Notes: a model not told the origin generated them from the letters alone. DNA of 27,077 nucleotides from Caribbeanibacter sp964518305 (GCA_964518305.1 CAZFDK010000034.1:1-27077), one strand, 5' to 3'. Positions 1 through 8,793 are shown, numbered from the stretch's first letter. A program made the numbers and translations.

Positions 1-1787
1 CCGTCGTCGCTCCCTGCCCAGTACAGCCCCTCCTGCACCGGCGACTCCTCGAAGGCGAAGATCGTCCCGTAGATCTCAACGCCGGTGTTGTCGTAGGTCA
101 GCGGGCCACCGGGTGGGGTCTCGTGCAGGTCGACGTGCTCGTCCCACCGCGTGAGATCCGGGCTGATGGTGTCCCAGGTCATCCCCCGGTCGGTCGTCAC
201 GTGGACGTACTGGGAGGTGTGGTAGAGCCGGTCCGGGTCGTGGGGCGAGAACTCGATCTGGGAGGTCCACTGCCGGCGGTACTTGAGCTCCTGGTTCGGC
301 CGGCCGTGGTACTCCAGCGGGTAGACCCATACCGACTGCTCCTGGTCCGTGGCCCGATTCAGGCGGCTCACCCGGCCCTTGCAACCCGAGTAGGTGATCA
401 TGGGATTCTCCGGATCCACCGCGATCGGTCCCGTCTCGCACCCGCCTGCGTTCACCCAGTGCGACTCCTTGGCCAGGCCGTCGGTGCGCACGCTGGGCAG
501 CGTCATCGTCGAGTTGTCCTGCTGGGGAGCGTATACCCGGTAGGGGAACTGGTCGTCGGTGGTCACCGTGTAGAACTCGGCCGTGGGCTGGTTGTGCTGC
601 GTGGACCAGCTCTCCCCCGCCGTGAAGGTGACCGTCGCTCCTCCGTCGTTGCCCTGAATCCAGATGTCCGGGAACTCCGGGTTGATCCACAGGTCGTGGT
701 GGTCACCGTGGGGCGTGTCGTAGGGCCGGAAGCTCTCGCCGCCGTCCACCGAGCCATAGAAGCCCTCGCCCGAGACGTAGAGCTCGTCCCGGTCCTCCGG
801 CGCCGCCGTCACGTGCATGTAGTACCAGGGTCGCGCCGTCAGATTGCGGTTCGTGCTCACGAGGTCCCAACTCCTGCCCGCGTCGCTCGACCGGTACAGC
901 CCCATGGAATCACGGGTGGACTCCACCAGCGCGTAGACCCGGTCGGGATCCGCCGGAGAGACCGAGATTCCGATGCGGCCCACCTGCGAGGGCAGCCCCT
1001 GTGTCAGCTTCGTCCAGCTCTCCCCGCCGTCCTTGCTCTTGTAGATGCCGCCCTCGTCGGCACCGCTGAACATGGCCCATGGCTTCCGCTCCGCCTTCCA
1101 CATCACGGCGTACAGGATCCGAGGATTGTCGGGGTGCATCTTTACCTCGATGGCCCCGGTGTGCTCGCTAACGTGCAGCACCCGCTCCCACTCCTCGCCG
1201 CCGTCGGTGGTACGGTAGACGCCACGCTCCTCGTTCGGCCCGAACACACTACCCAGGGCTGCCACGTAAGCCACGTCGGGGTCCTTCGGGTGGACGGCGA
1301 TCTTGTGGATGTGGCCCGACTCCGGGAGCCCCAGGTGCTCCCAGGTCTCGCCGCCGTCTGTGGAGCGGTGCACCCCGTTGCCGGGCGAGACGTTGCCCCG
1401 GACGCCACCCGAGCCGGTGCCCACCCAGATCACGCTTCGGTCCGAGGGCGCCACCTCCACCGCCCCGATGGCCGCCACATCCAGCTGGCTGTCCGTGATG
1501 TTGTTCCATGTCTGGCCAGCATCGGTGGTCTTCCACACGCCCCCGCCCGCGGCGCCCATGTAGTAGGTGTGAGGCTTCTCGGGCAGGCCTTCGACGGCCG
1601 TGACGCGCCCTCCTCGTGTGGGTCCGATCAAACGCGCCTGGAGTCCGCTGTACAGCGACGGGTCGACGACCTGGTTGGAGTCATCCTCCTGGGCGGCCGC
1701 CGGGGATGGTACCGCAAGGAAGGAGAGCGAAACGGCCACAGCGAGGAAGGCGAAGGGGAAGAGACTCCGGTCACGACTGCCACGCAT
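1..1787 (-). CDS. VPS10/BNR Asp-box propeller protein 1, secreted (3' end outside window)
   Basis: The frame stays open for 595 codons from an ATG at 1787 to the left edge, so the C-terminus is missing. A GAGGAG ribosome site lies about 7 nt upstream. The N-terminus is a signal peptide: a basic start, a hydrophobic core, then a cut after PAAAQ near residue 33. There is no lipobox. The rest is a run of Asp-box blades (S/T-x-D-x-G-x-T/S-W), for example KTTDAGQTW, RSTDGGETW, RTTDGGEEW and KSKDGGESW. Later come the DTPHGDHHDLWINPE and GGCETG...YSGCKG signatures that the two other paralogs in this window share. The two cysteines there probably form a disulfide. These proteins are usually annotated as VPS10/sortilin-like or 'glycosyl hydrolase'; I see no catalytic site that proves an enzyme. 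It lies 164 nt downstream of susD on the same strand, which suggests a link with the uptake pair. No frame break was seen in the stretches I translated. Confidence 0.9.
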   Translation of the reverse strand, partial: MRGSRDRSLFPFAFLAVAVSLSFLAVPSPAAAQEDDSNQVVDPSLYSGLQARLIGPTRGGRVTAVEGLPEKPHTYYMGAAGGGVWKTTDAGQTWNNITDSQLDVAAIGAVEVAPSDRSVIWVGTGSGGVRGNVSPGNGVHRSTDGGETWEHLGLPESGHIHKIAVHPKDPDVAYVAALGSVFGPNEERGVYRTTDGGEEWERVLHVSEHTGAIEVKMHPDNPRILYAVMWKAERKPWAMFSGADEGGIYKSKDGGESWTKLTQGLPSQVGRIGISVSPADPDRVYALVESTRDSMGLYRSSDAGRSWDLVSTNRNLTARPWYYMHVTAAPEDRDELYVSGEGFYGSVDGGESFRPYDTPHGDHHDLWINPEFPDIWIQGNDGGATVTFTAGESWSTQHNQPTAEFYTVTTDDQFPYRVYAPQQDNSTMTLPSVRTDGLAKESHWVNAGGCETGPIAVDPENPMITYSGCKGRVSRLNRATDQEQSVWVYPLEYHGRPNQELKYRRQWTSQIEFSPHDPDRLYHTSQYVHVTTDRGMTWDTISPDLTRWDEHVDLHETPPGGPLTYDNTGVEIYGTIFAFEESPVQEGLYWAGSDD

Positions 1788-1869
1788 CGCGATCTCCTCG
1801 GCGCAAGTTCGACGAAGGCTGGGTTCAAGCGACGAAAACGGTCAGCGAAGGCCGGCAGCAAAGGAACAC

Positions 1870-1912
1870 CCGCCCCCGACCCGGCTCTGGGGTGCCGGGT
1901 CGGGAGCGGGCG
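1870..1912 (-). terminator. Strong GC hairpin between susD and VPS10 gene 1
   Basis: A long inverted repeat has arms CCCGACCCGG (to 1884) and CCGGGTCGGG (1895-1904), extended outward by CGCCC/GGGCG-type pairing, with a 10-nt loop at 1885-1894. Read on the minus strand it sits about 40 nt after the susD stop and is followed by a short T-containing stretch (TGTTCCTTT). That fits a rho-independent terminator or an attenuator lowering transcription into the VPS10 gene. The T-tract is weak, so partial read-through is likely. Confidence 0.6.
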
Positions 1913-1951
1913 TTCGGGAAGGCCGGGTCCGGCCTCGATCGAGGCCTCGGG

Positions 1952-3328
1952 TCAGCCGCCGGTTGTCGGCACGTTCGGGTTGGTCTCCCGCTCGGAGTCG
2001 GGAATCGGATAGCAGAGATCGCGATCCGAGTTCAGACGCGAGGCCTCGTTCGTCGGGTCCTCGAGGGGGTGGAGCTGGCCCGGTCGGTCGTTGGCCTCCC
2101 ACCGGCGAAGATCGCCCATACGCCGCCCCTCGAGCCAGAGCTCGATGCCGCGCTCGAACCGGAACAGGGTCCAAGCCTCCGTCTCGCTGTCGGCCCCGCC
2201 GTCGATCAGGCCGCCCTGAACGTTCGACAAGGAGGGGGCGCCTGCCTCCTGCCGGAGCTCGTCGACCGTGTCCATGGCGGCCTCCCATTCTCCGTTCGCG
2301 AGCAGGTTCTCAGCTACGATCAGGCGCATCTCACGCTTGTCGGCGAGGGTGATGGGAGCATCCCTCGTTTCGTGCTTCTTCTGGACCCAGAACGGGATCC
2401 GCATGTCGAAGCGCGCCAGGTCGCCGAATTCGAAATTGGGGTCCTCCTGCCATTCGACCCTCGGATCGGGATTCCCGAGGCTGTCCGTCCGGGCGTAGTA
2501 GACGCCATACGGTGTGTCCCAGGCGGAGACCGTCCTGTACGGCTGACTGGCCTGGGCCCACTGGAACATGTTGTACTGGTCCTGGGAGACAGCGTGGAAG
2601 GGAAGCTCGAAGGAGAATCCCTCGGACACCGCCCGGGCGTCCTGCACCGCTCCCGACCAGTTGCCCAGGTGCATTCGGACCTGGGCGCGGCCCGCCCTCG
2701 CGGCGTCGGCCAGCCGCGCGTTCCCGGCGTTCTCGGCGACGCCGATGGCGTCGGAGAAGAACTGCTCGGCGCGCTCGAAGAACACCGTGTGGTCCTGAGG
2801 CGACTCACCGTCGATCACGGCCCGGCAGAAATGCTCTCCCATCATGCGGTTCGCGAAGCCGGCCCACACGTGCGCCTCGGCCACGGCCTCCGAGCTCTCG
2901 AAGGTGCCCCCGTCCATGGTCGAGTCGAAGCGCGTGATGGCGTCCTCCGCGGTCCACCGGGCGTTCTGGGCCAGGTTCCACTCGGGGCTGGTCTCGTCCG
3001 GCCGGAGGTTGCCGCGGCCCTCCTGCACCGAGACTCCGCACGTACCGGGGTTGCCCGAGGGCAGGAGCTCACGGACGGCCACACCCCCGTCCAGGCCCAG
3101 GTTGTTGTCGCAGGTGGCTAGCGCGTCCTTGTAGGCCACCTTGATCCCGTTGATGATCCCGGCGCGAGCCGTCTGGTCGTTGAGGAAGCGGTCCTCGACC
3201 GGGCCCGGGTTCGTCACGTCGCAGCCGGCCACGGCCAGGACGGCGCCGAGGAGGGCGGCCACCACCCCCGCCACCGGAAGCCGCCCCCGTCGCCATCTTC
3301 CACCGTTCGTCTCGGTCTCCATGTTCAT
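1952..3328 (-). CDS. SusD/RagB-like outer-membrane lipoprotein
   Basis: This 458-residue protein starts at the ATG at 3328, preceded by an AGGGG ribosome site. A longer in-frame start at 3406 would put 26 charged residues before the signal peptide and is unlikely. A hydrophobic segment ends in the lipobox AVAGC (Cys36), followed by the SusD-like N-terminal pattern VTNPGPVEDRFLND. Helical TPR-like sequence follows. The C-terminal signature has the form RxxDLRRW...CYPIPDSERETNPN, which is characteristic of the SusD/RagB family. In that family the lipoprotein forms a lid over a SusC barrel and captures oligomeric substrates, which may be glycans or peptides. The gene begins 80 nt after the SusC-like gene on the same strand, the usual order for an operon. 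The substrate cannot be read from the sequence. An alternative ATG at 3322 would shorten it by two residues. Confidence 0.93.
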   Translation of the reverse strand: MNMETETNGGRWRRGRLPVAGVVAALLGAVLAVAGCDVTNPGPVEDRFLNDQTARAGIINGIKVAYKDALATCDNNLGLDGGVAVRELLPSGNPGTCGVSVQEGRGNLRPDETSPEWNLAQNARWTAEDAITRFDSTMDGGTFESSEAVAEAHVWAGFANRMMGEHFCRAVIDGESPQDHTVFFERAEQFFSDAIGVAENAGNARLADAARAGRAQVRMHLGNWSGAVQDARAVSEGFSFELPFHAVSQDQYNMFQWAQASQPYRTVSAWDTPYGVYYARTDSLGNPDPRVEWQEDPNFEFGDLARFDMRIPFWVQKKHETRDAPITLADKREMRLIVAENLLANGEWEAAMDTVDELRQEAGAPSLSNVQGGLIDGGADSETEAWTLFRFERGIELWLEGRRMGDLRRWEANDRPGQLHPLEDPTNEASRLNSDRDLCYPIPDSERETNPNVPTTGG

Positions 3329-3408
3329 GGTGTCCCCTTCGTCGCTATCGAGTCCCGGCGCGGTGCCAACGTCTGCGTCCGACGTCCTCTGTCCGTATCT
3401 GTCCATGA

Positions 3409-6387
3409 TCAGAAGCTGAACTGGAGGCGTGCGCTGAACGTCGCGGCCGGCGGTACGTGCTCCGCGATCTGCCGGTCGAAGTCCAGGTGACCGATATTCC
3501 CGGACATCTCCGGATCAAAGATCGGGAAGTCGTCGTTCAACCACCGGAACGCGTTCCGCGCCGAGAGAGTGAGGCTCGCGTTCCCGAGGCCGGCGTAGAC
3601 GTTGCTGAGAACGCTGGTCAGCGGAAACTGGAGGCTCACGTTGCGGAGCTTGAAGAAGTCAGCCGGATAGATGAACGGTGCCCCGTCCGTCACCACGTCG
3701 TCGGCGATGCATCGGGCTCGCTCGAACGCCGTGAGCTGGCCGAGGTTGCCCTGGTCGAAGGCGATATCGTGCTGCTCCAGGCACGTCGCCCAGCGGACGG
3801 AGCGGACGATACCGTTCCAGGTGGCTCCGTCCTGGATGTAGTGACCGCCCTGGAACTCCCCGCGTGCCCGAAGCGTGACCCCACCGGGTCCCCGGAGAGT
3901 GGTCGTCGGCTGCACCGTCAGGGTGGGCTGATTCGGCCCGATCGCCCGTTCATCGTACTCGGGGGCCGCCTGTTCGTCGGGGTTCGTCACGACGTCTCCG
4001 ACCACGACCGGAACGGGCTCTCCCTCTCGGACGAAGGTCACGTCACCGGTCTGGAAGGAGGCGGCGTCGCCCAGGCTCTCGACGTTGCTGTGGTTCGTGC
4101 TCAGGTTGCCGCCGAGGCTCCATCGCCAGTCCTCCGACTCGATCACCCGGCCGTTCAGGCTGAGCTCGATACCCGTGTTCGTGAGTTCACCCACGTTCTG
4201 GACCTGTGATTCCCAACCTCCCTGCGAGGGAATCTGGCGCACCGGAAGGAGGGCGTCGAAGGTCCGCGAGTTGTACCAGGTGAACTCCGCGTCCACGCGG
4301 TCGTCGGCGAAGGTGGCGTCGAAGCCCAGCTCGAACTCCGAGGTCTTCTCGGGCTTGAGGTTCGGATTCCCGCGGTTCTGCGGCAGGAAGCCCGGGGCCT
4401 GCCCGAACTGGACGGCCTCCCAGGTCTTCACCGCGTCGAAGACCCCCGGCGAGCGACCGGACATGCCCCAGGCGCCCCGAAGCTTGAAGGTGGAGAACGC
4501 CTCCGGGAAGAACTCCTCCTCGGAGATCAGATAGCTGGCGCTCACCTTCGGATACGCCACCAGTGCATCGAAGGTGATGCCCTGACCGAAGGCGCTGTTT
4601 CCGTCGAAGCGGATTCCGGTCGTCAGGAACAGCCTGTCCCCTACGCCCAGGCGATTCTGCGCGAAGAAGCCGGCGGTGTGCTCCTCGATCCGGCTCTCGC
4701 GGCTCAGCGTGAGGCCGCCGGTGCTGATCGTCGGGACGCTGGGGCCGGGAAAGTCCTCCGCGTAGCCGGTCACGTCCGTCTCATTCTCGATGACGTACTG
4801 GCCGCCGACCGAGAAGTCCGTGGCCAGGGCGTCGGTCAGGTCTACGCTGAAGCTCCCGGCGTAATCCAGGGTCATCGTCTCCGACGTGAAGCGGGTGTTC
4901 GACATCTTGCCCTGCGGGGCCAGGATGAACCCGAAGGGCCGGACCTGCCTGTTCTCCGTGTACGCCCGGTCGTAGCCCGCGGTGAACCGATGGCTGATGT
5001 CCGTCGACGGCTGCCACCGGAACGTGGCGCCGGTCGTCACGTGGTCGATGCCCTGGCGAATGTCGTAGTCGAGAACCGAGTCGATCACGGCCTTCTCGCC
5101 GGACCCGACGTAGTTCCGGTCCCTGCGGTAGGCCTGCAGCGTCAGCCCGTGGGCGTTGTTGCCGGAGGGCGTCTGGCGGATGTCACGCTTCGTGTACGAG
5201 GTGTTCCAGTCCAAGTGCAGGTTGTCCGCGACGTCGAAGCCGAAGTTGGCGCGCACCGACCCGGTGCCCGTCCAGTCGTTGGGCATCGGCGCCCGGTCGT
5301 TCCCGTAGTCCCCGGACACGAAGTAGCTGATGTCCTGCAGGCCGCCGCGCACCGAGAGGCTGTAGTTGTGACCCGCCGAGTTCCGCAGCCATGGATCCAG
5401 GAGCATGTGGCTGAACTGATCGGTGGCCTGGTCCTTGAACTGCTGCTGCGAGAACAGGTCCGTATCGGGACCGAAAGCCTGCATGTGATCCACACTGCCG
5501 CCGATCTCACCGGTGATCCGCGGCCCTCCGCTCTCTGTTCCGCTCTTCGTGAAGATCTGTATGACGCCGGCCGAGGCCTCGGTGCCATAGAGGGTGGTCG
5601 CCGCCGCCCCCTTGATGATCTCCACCCGCTCGATGCTGCGCGGGTTGACGTCGTTGAGCGGGCTCGCCGCCACGTTGGCGCTGCGCCCGGAGTAGCCCAC
5701 CGGAGGCACGTTCTTGGGATACCCCTCGCTCCGGATCCGGACGCCGTCGACGTAGATCAGCGGCTGGTTGCCCTGCGTGACGCTGGTGTTGCCCCGCAGC
5801 CGGATGGTCGACCCGGAGCCGGCGCTGCCCGACACCTCCGAGATCACCAGGCCGGACGACTGGCCCTGGAGCACCGACTCGGTGCTCACCGTGCTCTCGT
5901 TTAGCTGCTCGGCGCTGATCTGGGAGATTGCGTTCCCGATCTCACGACGCTGCGCCTGCCCGGCCTGCCCGGTCACCACGATCTCCTGCATGTCCAGGGC
6001 CTGACGCTGGAGCTGGAAGTTCACCGTCGCCGTCTGGCCGCTCTGGACCGTGACCGTTCGCGTCCGGGTTCCGAAGCCTATGAGCCGCACTCTGACCGTC
6101 TGCTCCCCGGCCGGCACGCTCCGGAGGCTGAACCGACCGTCGGACTCGGTGAGCCCGCCGATCTGGGTGCCCTGTACCACGACCTGGGCACCGTCCAGGG
6201 GCTCACCCGTATCGGCGTTGGTCACCTGGCCCGCGACCTGACCCGTACCCTGCGCCAGCGCGGGTGACGCCCCGACAGCCGTCAGCAGGACGAAGGCGAT
6301 CCCCGAGGCGAGGGCGACCAGCCCTGATCGGGTCCGCCCCCAGCTCGGGATCCGGCGGACGCTGGATGAGTCGGAACCGGGAATCAT
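3409..6387 (-). CDS. SusC/RagA-like TonB-dependent outer-membrane receptor
   Basis: The product has 992 residues. The chosen ATG at 6387 has a perfect GGAGG ribosome site 7 nt upstream; an upstream in-frame extension to 6606 adds 73 residues with no signal-like character. A signal peptide ends at about residue 46 (SPALAQG). A carboxypeptidase-regulatory-like beta-sandwich follows at about 48-130 (VTNADTGEPLDGA...GRFSLRSVPAG). A TonB-box-like EIVVTG is at about 135-140. The plug domain, about 145-260, includes IRLRGNTSV and PLIYVDGVRI. The remainder is a long beta-barrel ending in the terminal Phe expected for outer-membrane barrels (ARLQFSF). It is the energy-coupled channel partner of the SusD-like lipoprotein encoded next, and imports oligomers across the outer membrane. 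It is probably the first gene of the operon, transcribed from the AT-rich leader upstream. Confidence 0.95.
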   Translation of the reverse strand: MIPGSDSSSVRRIPSWGRTRSGLVALASGIAFVLLTAVGASPALAQGTGQVAGQVTNADTGEPLDGAQVVVQGTQIGGLTESDGRFSLRSVPAGEQTVRVRLIGFGTRTRTVTVQSGQTATVNFQLQRQALDMQEIVVTGQAGQAQRREIGNAISQISAEQLNESTVSTESVLQGQSSGLVISEVSGSAGSGSTIRLRGNTSVTQGNQPLIYVDGVRIRSEGYPKNVPPVGYSGRSANVAASPLNDVNPRSIERVEIIKGAAATTLYGTEASAGVIQIFTKSGTESGGPRITGEIGGSVDHMQAFGPDTDLFSQQQFKDQATDQFSHMLLDPWLRNSAGHNYSLSVRGGLQDISYFVSGDYGNDRAPMPNDWTGTGSVRANFGFDVADNLHLDWNTSYTKRDIRQTPSGNNAHGLTLQAYRRDRNYVGSGEKAVIDSVLDYDIRQGIDHVTTGATFRWQPSTDISHRFTAGYDRAYTENRQVRPFGFILAPQGKMSNTRFTSETMTLDYAGSFSVDLTDALATDFSVGGQYVIENETDVTGYAEDFPGPSVPTISTGGLTLSRESRIEEHTAGFFAQNRLGVGDRLFLTTGIRFDGNSAFGQGITFDALVAYPKVSASYLISEEEFFPEAFSTFKLRGAWGMSGRSPGVFDAVKTWEAVQFGQAPGFLPQNRGNPNLKPEKTSEFELGFDATFADDRVDAEFTWYNSRTFDALLPVRQIPSQGGWESQVQNVGELTNTGIELSLNGRVIESEDWRWSLGGNLSTNHSNVESLGDAASFQTGDVTFVREGEPVPVVVGDVVTNPDEQAAPEYDERAIGPNQPTLTVQPTTTLRGPGGVTLRARGEFQGGHYIQDGATWNGIVRSVRWATCLEQHDIAFDQGNLGQLTAFERARCIADDVVTDGAPFIYPADFFKLRNVSLQFPLTSVLSNVYAGLGNASLTLSARNAFRWLNDDFPIFDPEMSGNIGHLDFDRQIAEHVPPAATFSARLQFSF

Positions 6388-6787
6388 GTCGAAACCTCCG
6401 TTTCTCTTGTCAGAAGGGGTATGAACGCCGCGGGAGGCGGGAACCGGTCCGGCATGGCCGGGCCGAGCGACGCCCGGCGGCGCAATGACAGCCGCGACGG
6501 AAAGGGACTTCGGGGTCACAAACCGGCGGGCCGAACGGAAGCGGGGTCCGCCCGAGCTCCCCCGGTGGCAGCCCGCTGGAGGCCGAATTTTTATCCAGAA
6601 CTTCATTCATCTGGGTAATCCGTACGCCCCGCTCGTTTCGGATACATTTTCTAAATGCAACATGGGCTTCACGCCTTCAAGCCGTCAAGTAAACGTGTCA
6701 GCACGGATAATGTGACAGGGCGGCGGACGGTGGAGACCGGCGAGCGCGCACTGGAGGCCGGAACCTTGCCTTTTCGGCCGGTCGTCG
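6388..6787 (-). promoter_or_regulatory. Non-coding leader upstream of the SusC-like gene
   Basis: This 400-nt stretch contains no convincing gene. Short open frames exist on both strands but lack ribosome sites and coding character. About 6585-6700 is strikingly AT-rich for this genome, with runs such as ATTTTTAT (6587-6594) and ACATTTTCTAAATG, which marks it as the likely promoter region of the SusC/SusD operon on the minus strand. A TTGACG hexamer (6688-6683, minus strand) matches the -35 consensus in five of six bases, but I find no good -10 at standard spacing. An alternative sigma factor or a different promoter architecture is therefore possible. The GGAGG ribosome site of the receptor is at its left end. 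Confidence 0.4.
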
Positions 6788-7347
6788 TCAGACCGTAAAC
6801 TCCGGTAGTCGGCATTGGTGGTAGGGCGTGGCCTGCTGGAAGGCTCGGGTCACGCGCAGGGCGGCGGCGTCCGCGCACAGGTCGCCGATGAAGGAAATGC
6901 TCACCGGCGTTCCCTCCGACTCGAAGCCGCTGGGCACCACCGCGCCGGATGGCCGTTCAGATTCGTGGCGGTGAGGACGTCGCCGCCGTAGGCAGGCGTC
7001 ACGAAGGCCAGCCCTCCACATCCCGGGGGGCTTCCGACGCTCTGGGGCCTCATCCGGAACGACCGGTCCTCGCGCTCGAACTCCATGCCCGGCAGCACGG
7101 GATCGAAATCGAGGACCGGTGCGACGCTGTTCGGGACATCCACCTCCTGCAGCGCCTCGTAGCTCTCGACGTGATCCCGCACCTCGCCCAGCATCTGCTC
7201 CCGCTCCTCCGGGATGAAGGTGATCCCGGCCACCTTCTCCGCCTCCCGGATCACCTCCGGCGTGATCTCTCCCTCCCGCTGAGCCCGGTCCCAGAGCATG
7301 CCGGGGAAGACGCCGCTCCCGGCGATCGCATGATGCCGTCTATCTCT
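6788..7347 (-). pseudogene. Remnant of a secreted amidase-signature-family amidase
   Basis: The first part reads FPGMLWDRAQREGEITPEV and continues through EKVAGITFIPEEREQML. From memory this matches the N-terminal leader of large exported amidases annotated as amidotransferase-subunit-A-like. After about 100 residues it jumps, at GLAF/VTPAYGG, straight to the C-terminal part (GGDVLTATNLNGHPA, then PSGFESEGTPVSISFIG). The whole amidase-signature core with the Ser-Ser-Lys triad is therefore missing, probably more than 300 residues. A further frame change occurs near 6938 between NGHPA and VVPSGF. No clear start codon exists: the frame begins at RDRRHHAIAG, which overlaps the M14 stop codon. The product cannot be an active amidase. 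It may be true gene decay, or a collapse of the assembly next to the N gap. Confidence 0.75.
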
Positions 7348-8230
7348 CGGCGGGTCGCCCGGCGCCCACGAGATCTTCCGTCGTGGAGGCCAGCAGGGCG
7401 TTGAACAGGAGCTTGAACGTACCCCGCGGCTGAGCAGCGCGGAACTGCGGCCGAAACGCGGTGACGACCCCGATCTGATTGTGGAAGTGGGCTTCCGTGC
7501 GCATCTCGCCGTTTCACCACTGCGTGCAGCTCTCGCGCGAGACGACACCCGGCCTGTCCTCCTGGGCGAAGCGGTAGGCCATGGCCGATCCCACCAGGTT
7601 GATCCCCCGGGTGACCAGCGCCGGGATGTTCGGATTCATCGGGGCCATGAACGGCGGCACGAAGTCCGGGACGGAACGGGCCCGTCTGGTGATGGTTGTA
7701 GACGATCTGCGGGTACCACCGGTGCCAGAGCTGGGTCGTCACGGCCCGGTCTCGGGCATCAGGTTCATGAACTGGCCCACGCACTCGAGGTAGAGTACCG
7801 GGAGCGGCGCCGTCTCGAACTCCGTCCCCAGCTTCCGCTCGTACCAGTCCACCACGATNNNNNNNNNNCAGTCCGTCCGGGTTCATGAACGGCATGAGCA
7901 GGACGATGGTGTCCTCCAGGATTCGACGAGTCTCGGCGTCCTCCCCGTCGCCAGCCGGTGCAGGAGCTTCGGGCTGTGCTGCGCCGGGGCCACCTCGGTG
8001 GCGTGCAGCCCGGCGTCGGTCCACACCACCGCTTTGCCCTCGGACGCCAGCTCCCGCGCCTCCTGCTCGGTCAGGTCGTCCGCCATCGCCAGGCGGCGGA
8101 AGTACTCACGAATCTGTGCGTAGTCGGTGAGCTTGTAGTCGGCGCCCGGCTCCTTGCCGATGACCGACTCGGGCGTCGAAACCTGGGCCTGCGCCGGCGG
8201 GGAGAGCCGGGGAGTTTGGCTCCCTGCCAC
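7340..8230 (-). pseudogene. Remnant of an M14-family zinc carboxypeptidase, multiply broken
   Basis: Recognisable pieces occur in order but in different frames: PGADYKLTDYAQIREYFRRL, GLHATEVAPAQHS (with the zinc-binding HxxE), TRRILEDTIVLLMPFMNPDG, IVVDWYERKLGTEFET, FMNLMPET, TTQLWHRWYPQIVYNHHQTG, FVPPFMAPMNPNIP, MRTEAHFHNQIG, and RPQFRAAQPRGTFKLLFNAL with a stop at 7340. Breaks include an internal loss after YFRRL, a frame shift near 7945, and loss of the stretch between ECVG and FMNL. There are further shifts near 7745 and 7665, a TGG-to-TGA change inside the expected WWNG motif (near 7518), and a large jump from HFHN to the C-terminal region. Family members are, from memory, well over 800 residues; fewer than 300 remain. 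The signal peptide is also degraded. The gene is not functional as given. Neighbouring genes show no such errors. Confidence 0.8.
7859..7868. other. Assembly gap: run of 10 N
   Basis: Ten undetermined bases lie inside the M14 remnant. On the minus strand the sequence before the gap reads MNPDGL and after it IVVDWY. In this family these two motifs are normally separated by about one residue, so the run is probably a fixed-length scaffolding placeholder and not a true 10-nt distance. Confidence 0.97.
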
Positions 8231-8283
8231 CCGACGCGGTTCGCCCCTACGACGCCGGTCGCGACGGAGGACGACATCCGCGA

Positions 8284-8793
8284 TCAGGGAATCAGGGGAA
8301 TCCGGATGCCGATGGACTCCGCCCCTCCGCCATCGTTCCCGGGCGGCGCCAGCCCCCCGCCGGTGGCGCTCAGCTCGAAGACGAGAGCCGTGGCCGCCAC
8401 GACTCCACCCGCCACCGCGGCGCTCCGTAGTGCGGAGATGCGCTGCTTCTCGACGGAGCGAATGATCGACGCCGGCACGCTGAGCGTATCACGGTAGGGC
8501 GACAGGCTGGATCCGCCGGGTCGGCTCCGGATCGAAAGCTCCATTCCCTGGCCGGAGGAACGGACCACCTCGCCCGTCAGACGGCCCCGATCCGGCCCGC
8601 TCCACCCGGCCCGGGCCCGGGCCGCGGAGTCGGCGAGATCCACCCGCACGGTCTGTCCGGGACGGAGGCCCGCTGGCTCCGCGGGCCGGAAGGTCTGGCA
8701 TCCGATCACGGCGGCGGCGGCGAGGACGGTCGCCGCGATTCGGACGCGTTTGCCGACGTGCGTACTCTCCGGTAGCCCCGCTCGACAATCCAT
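8284..8793 (-). CDS. Small lipoprotein of unknown function
   Basis: A 169-residue protein begins at an ATG at 8793, with GGGAG about 7 nt upstream. The N-terminus has a basic segment, then a hydrophobic run ending in the lipobox AVIGC (Cys32). The mature part begins with a region of the form LRPGQTVRVDL...GWSGPDRGRLTGEVV, which looks like a small beta-rich domain. It has a second hydrophobic stretch near residues 125-145 (RSAAVAGGVVAATALVFEL) that could be a membrane-associated helix, and ends in IGIRIPLIP. I recognise no named family. It is divergent from the tetraheme cytochrome gene and 54 nt upstream of the M14 remnant. The two divergent starts flank an AT-rich dyad at 8858-8885 that may regulate both. 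Confidence 0.75.
   Translation of the reverse strand: MDCRAGLPESTHVGKRVRIAATVLAAAAVIGCQTFRPAEPAGLRPGQTVRVDLADSAARARAGWSGPDRGRLTGEVVRSSGQGMELSIRSRPGGSSLSPYRDTLSVPASIIRSVEKQRISALRSAAVAGGVVAATALVFELSATGGGLAPPGNDGGGAESIGIRIPLIP

Noticed and set aside
123..2012. 629-residue plus-strand open frame at the left end
   Set aside because: Lies opposite VPS10 gene 1 and runs through the susD terminator; composition matches the other shadows.
6421..6715. Short plus-strand open frames in the leader of the SusC-like gene
   Set aside because: No ribosome sites, no domain, and they span the AT-rich probable promoter region.
6388..8284. Possibility of a transposon or integration site at the pseudogene block
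   Set aside because: I found no transposase, terminal inverted repeats or target-site duplication; deletions or assembly errors explain the block.
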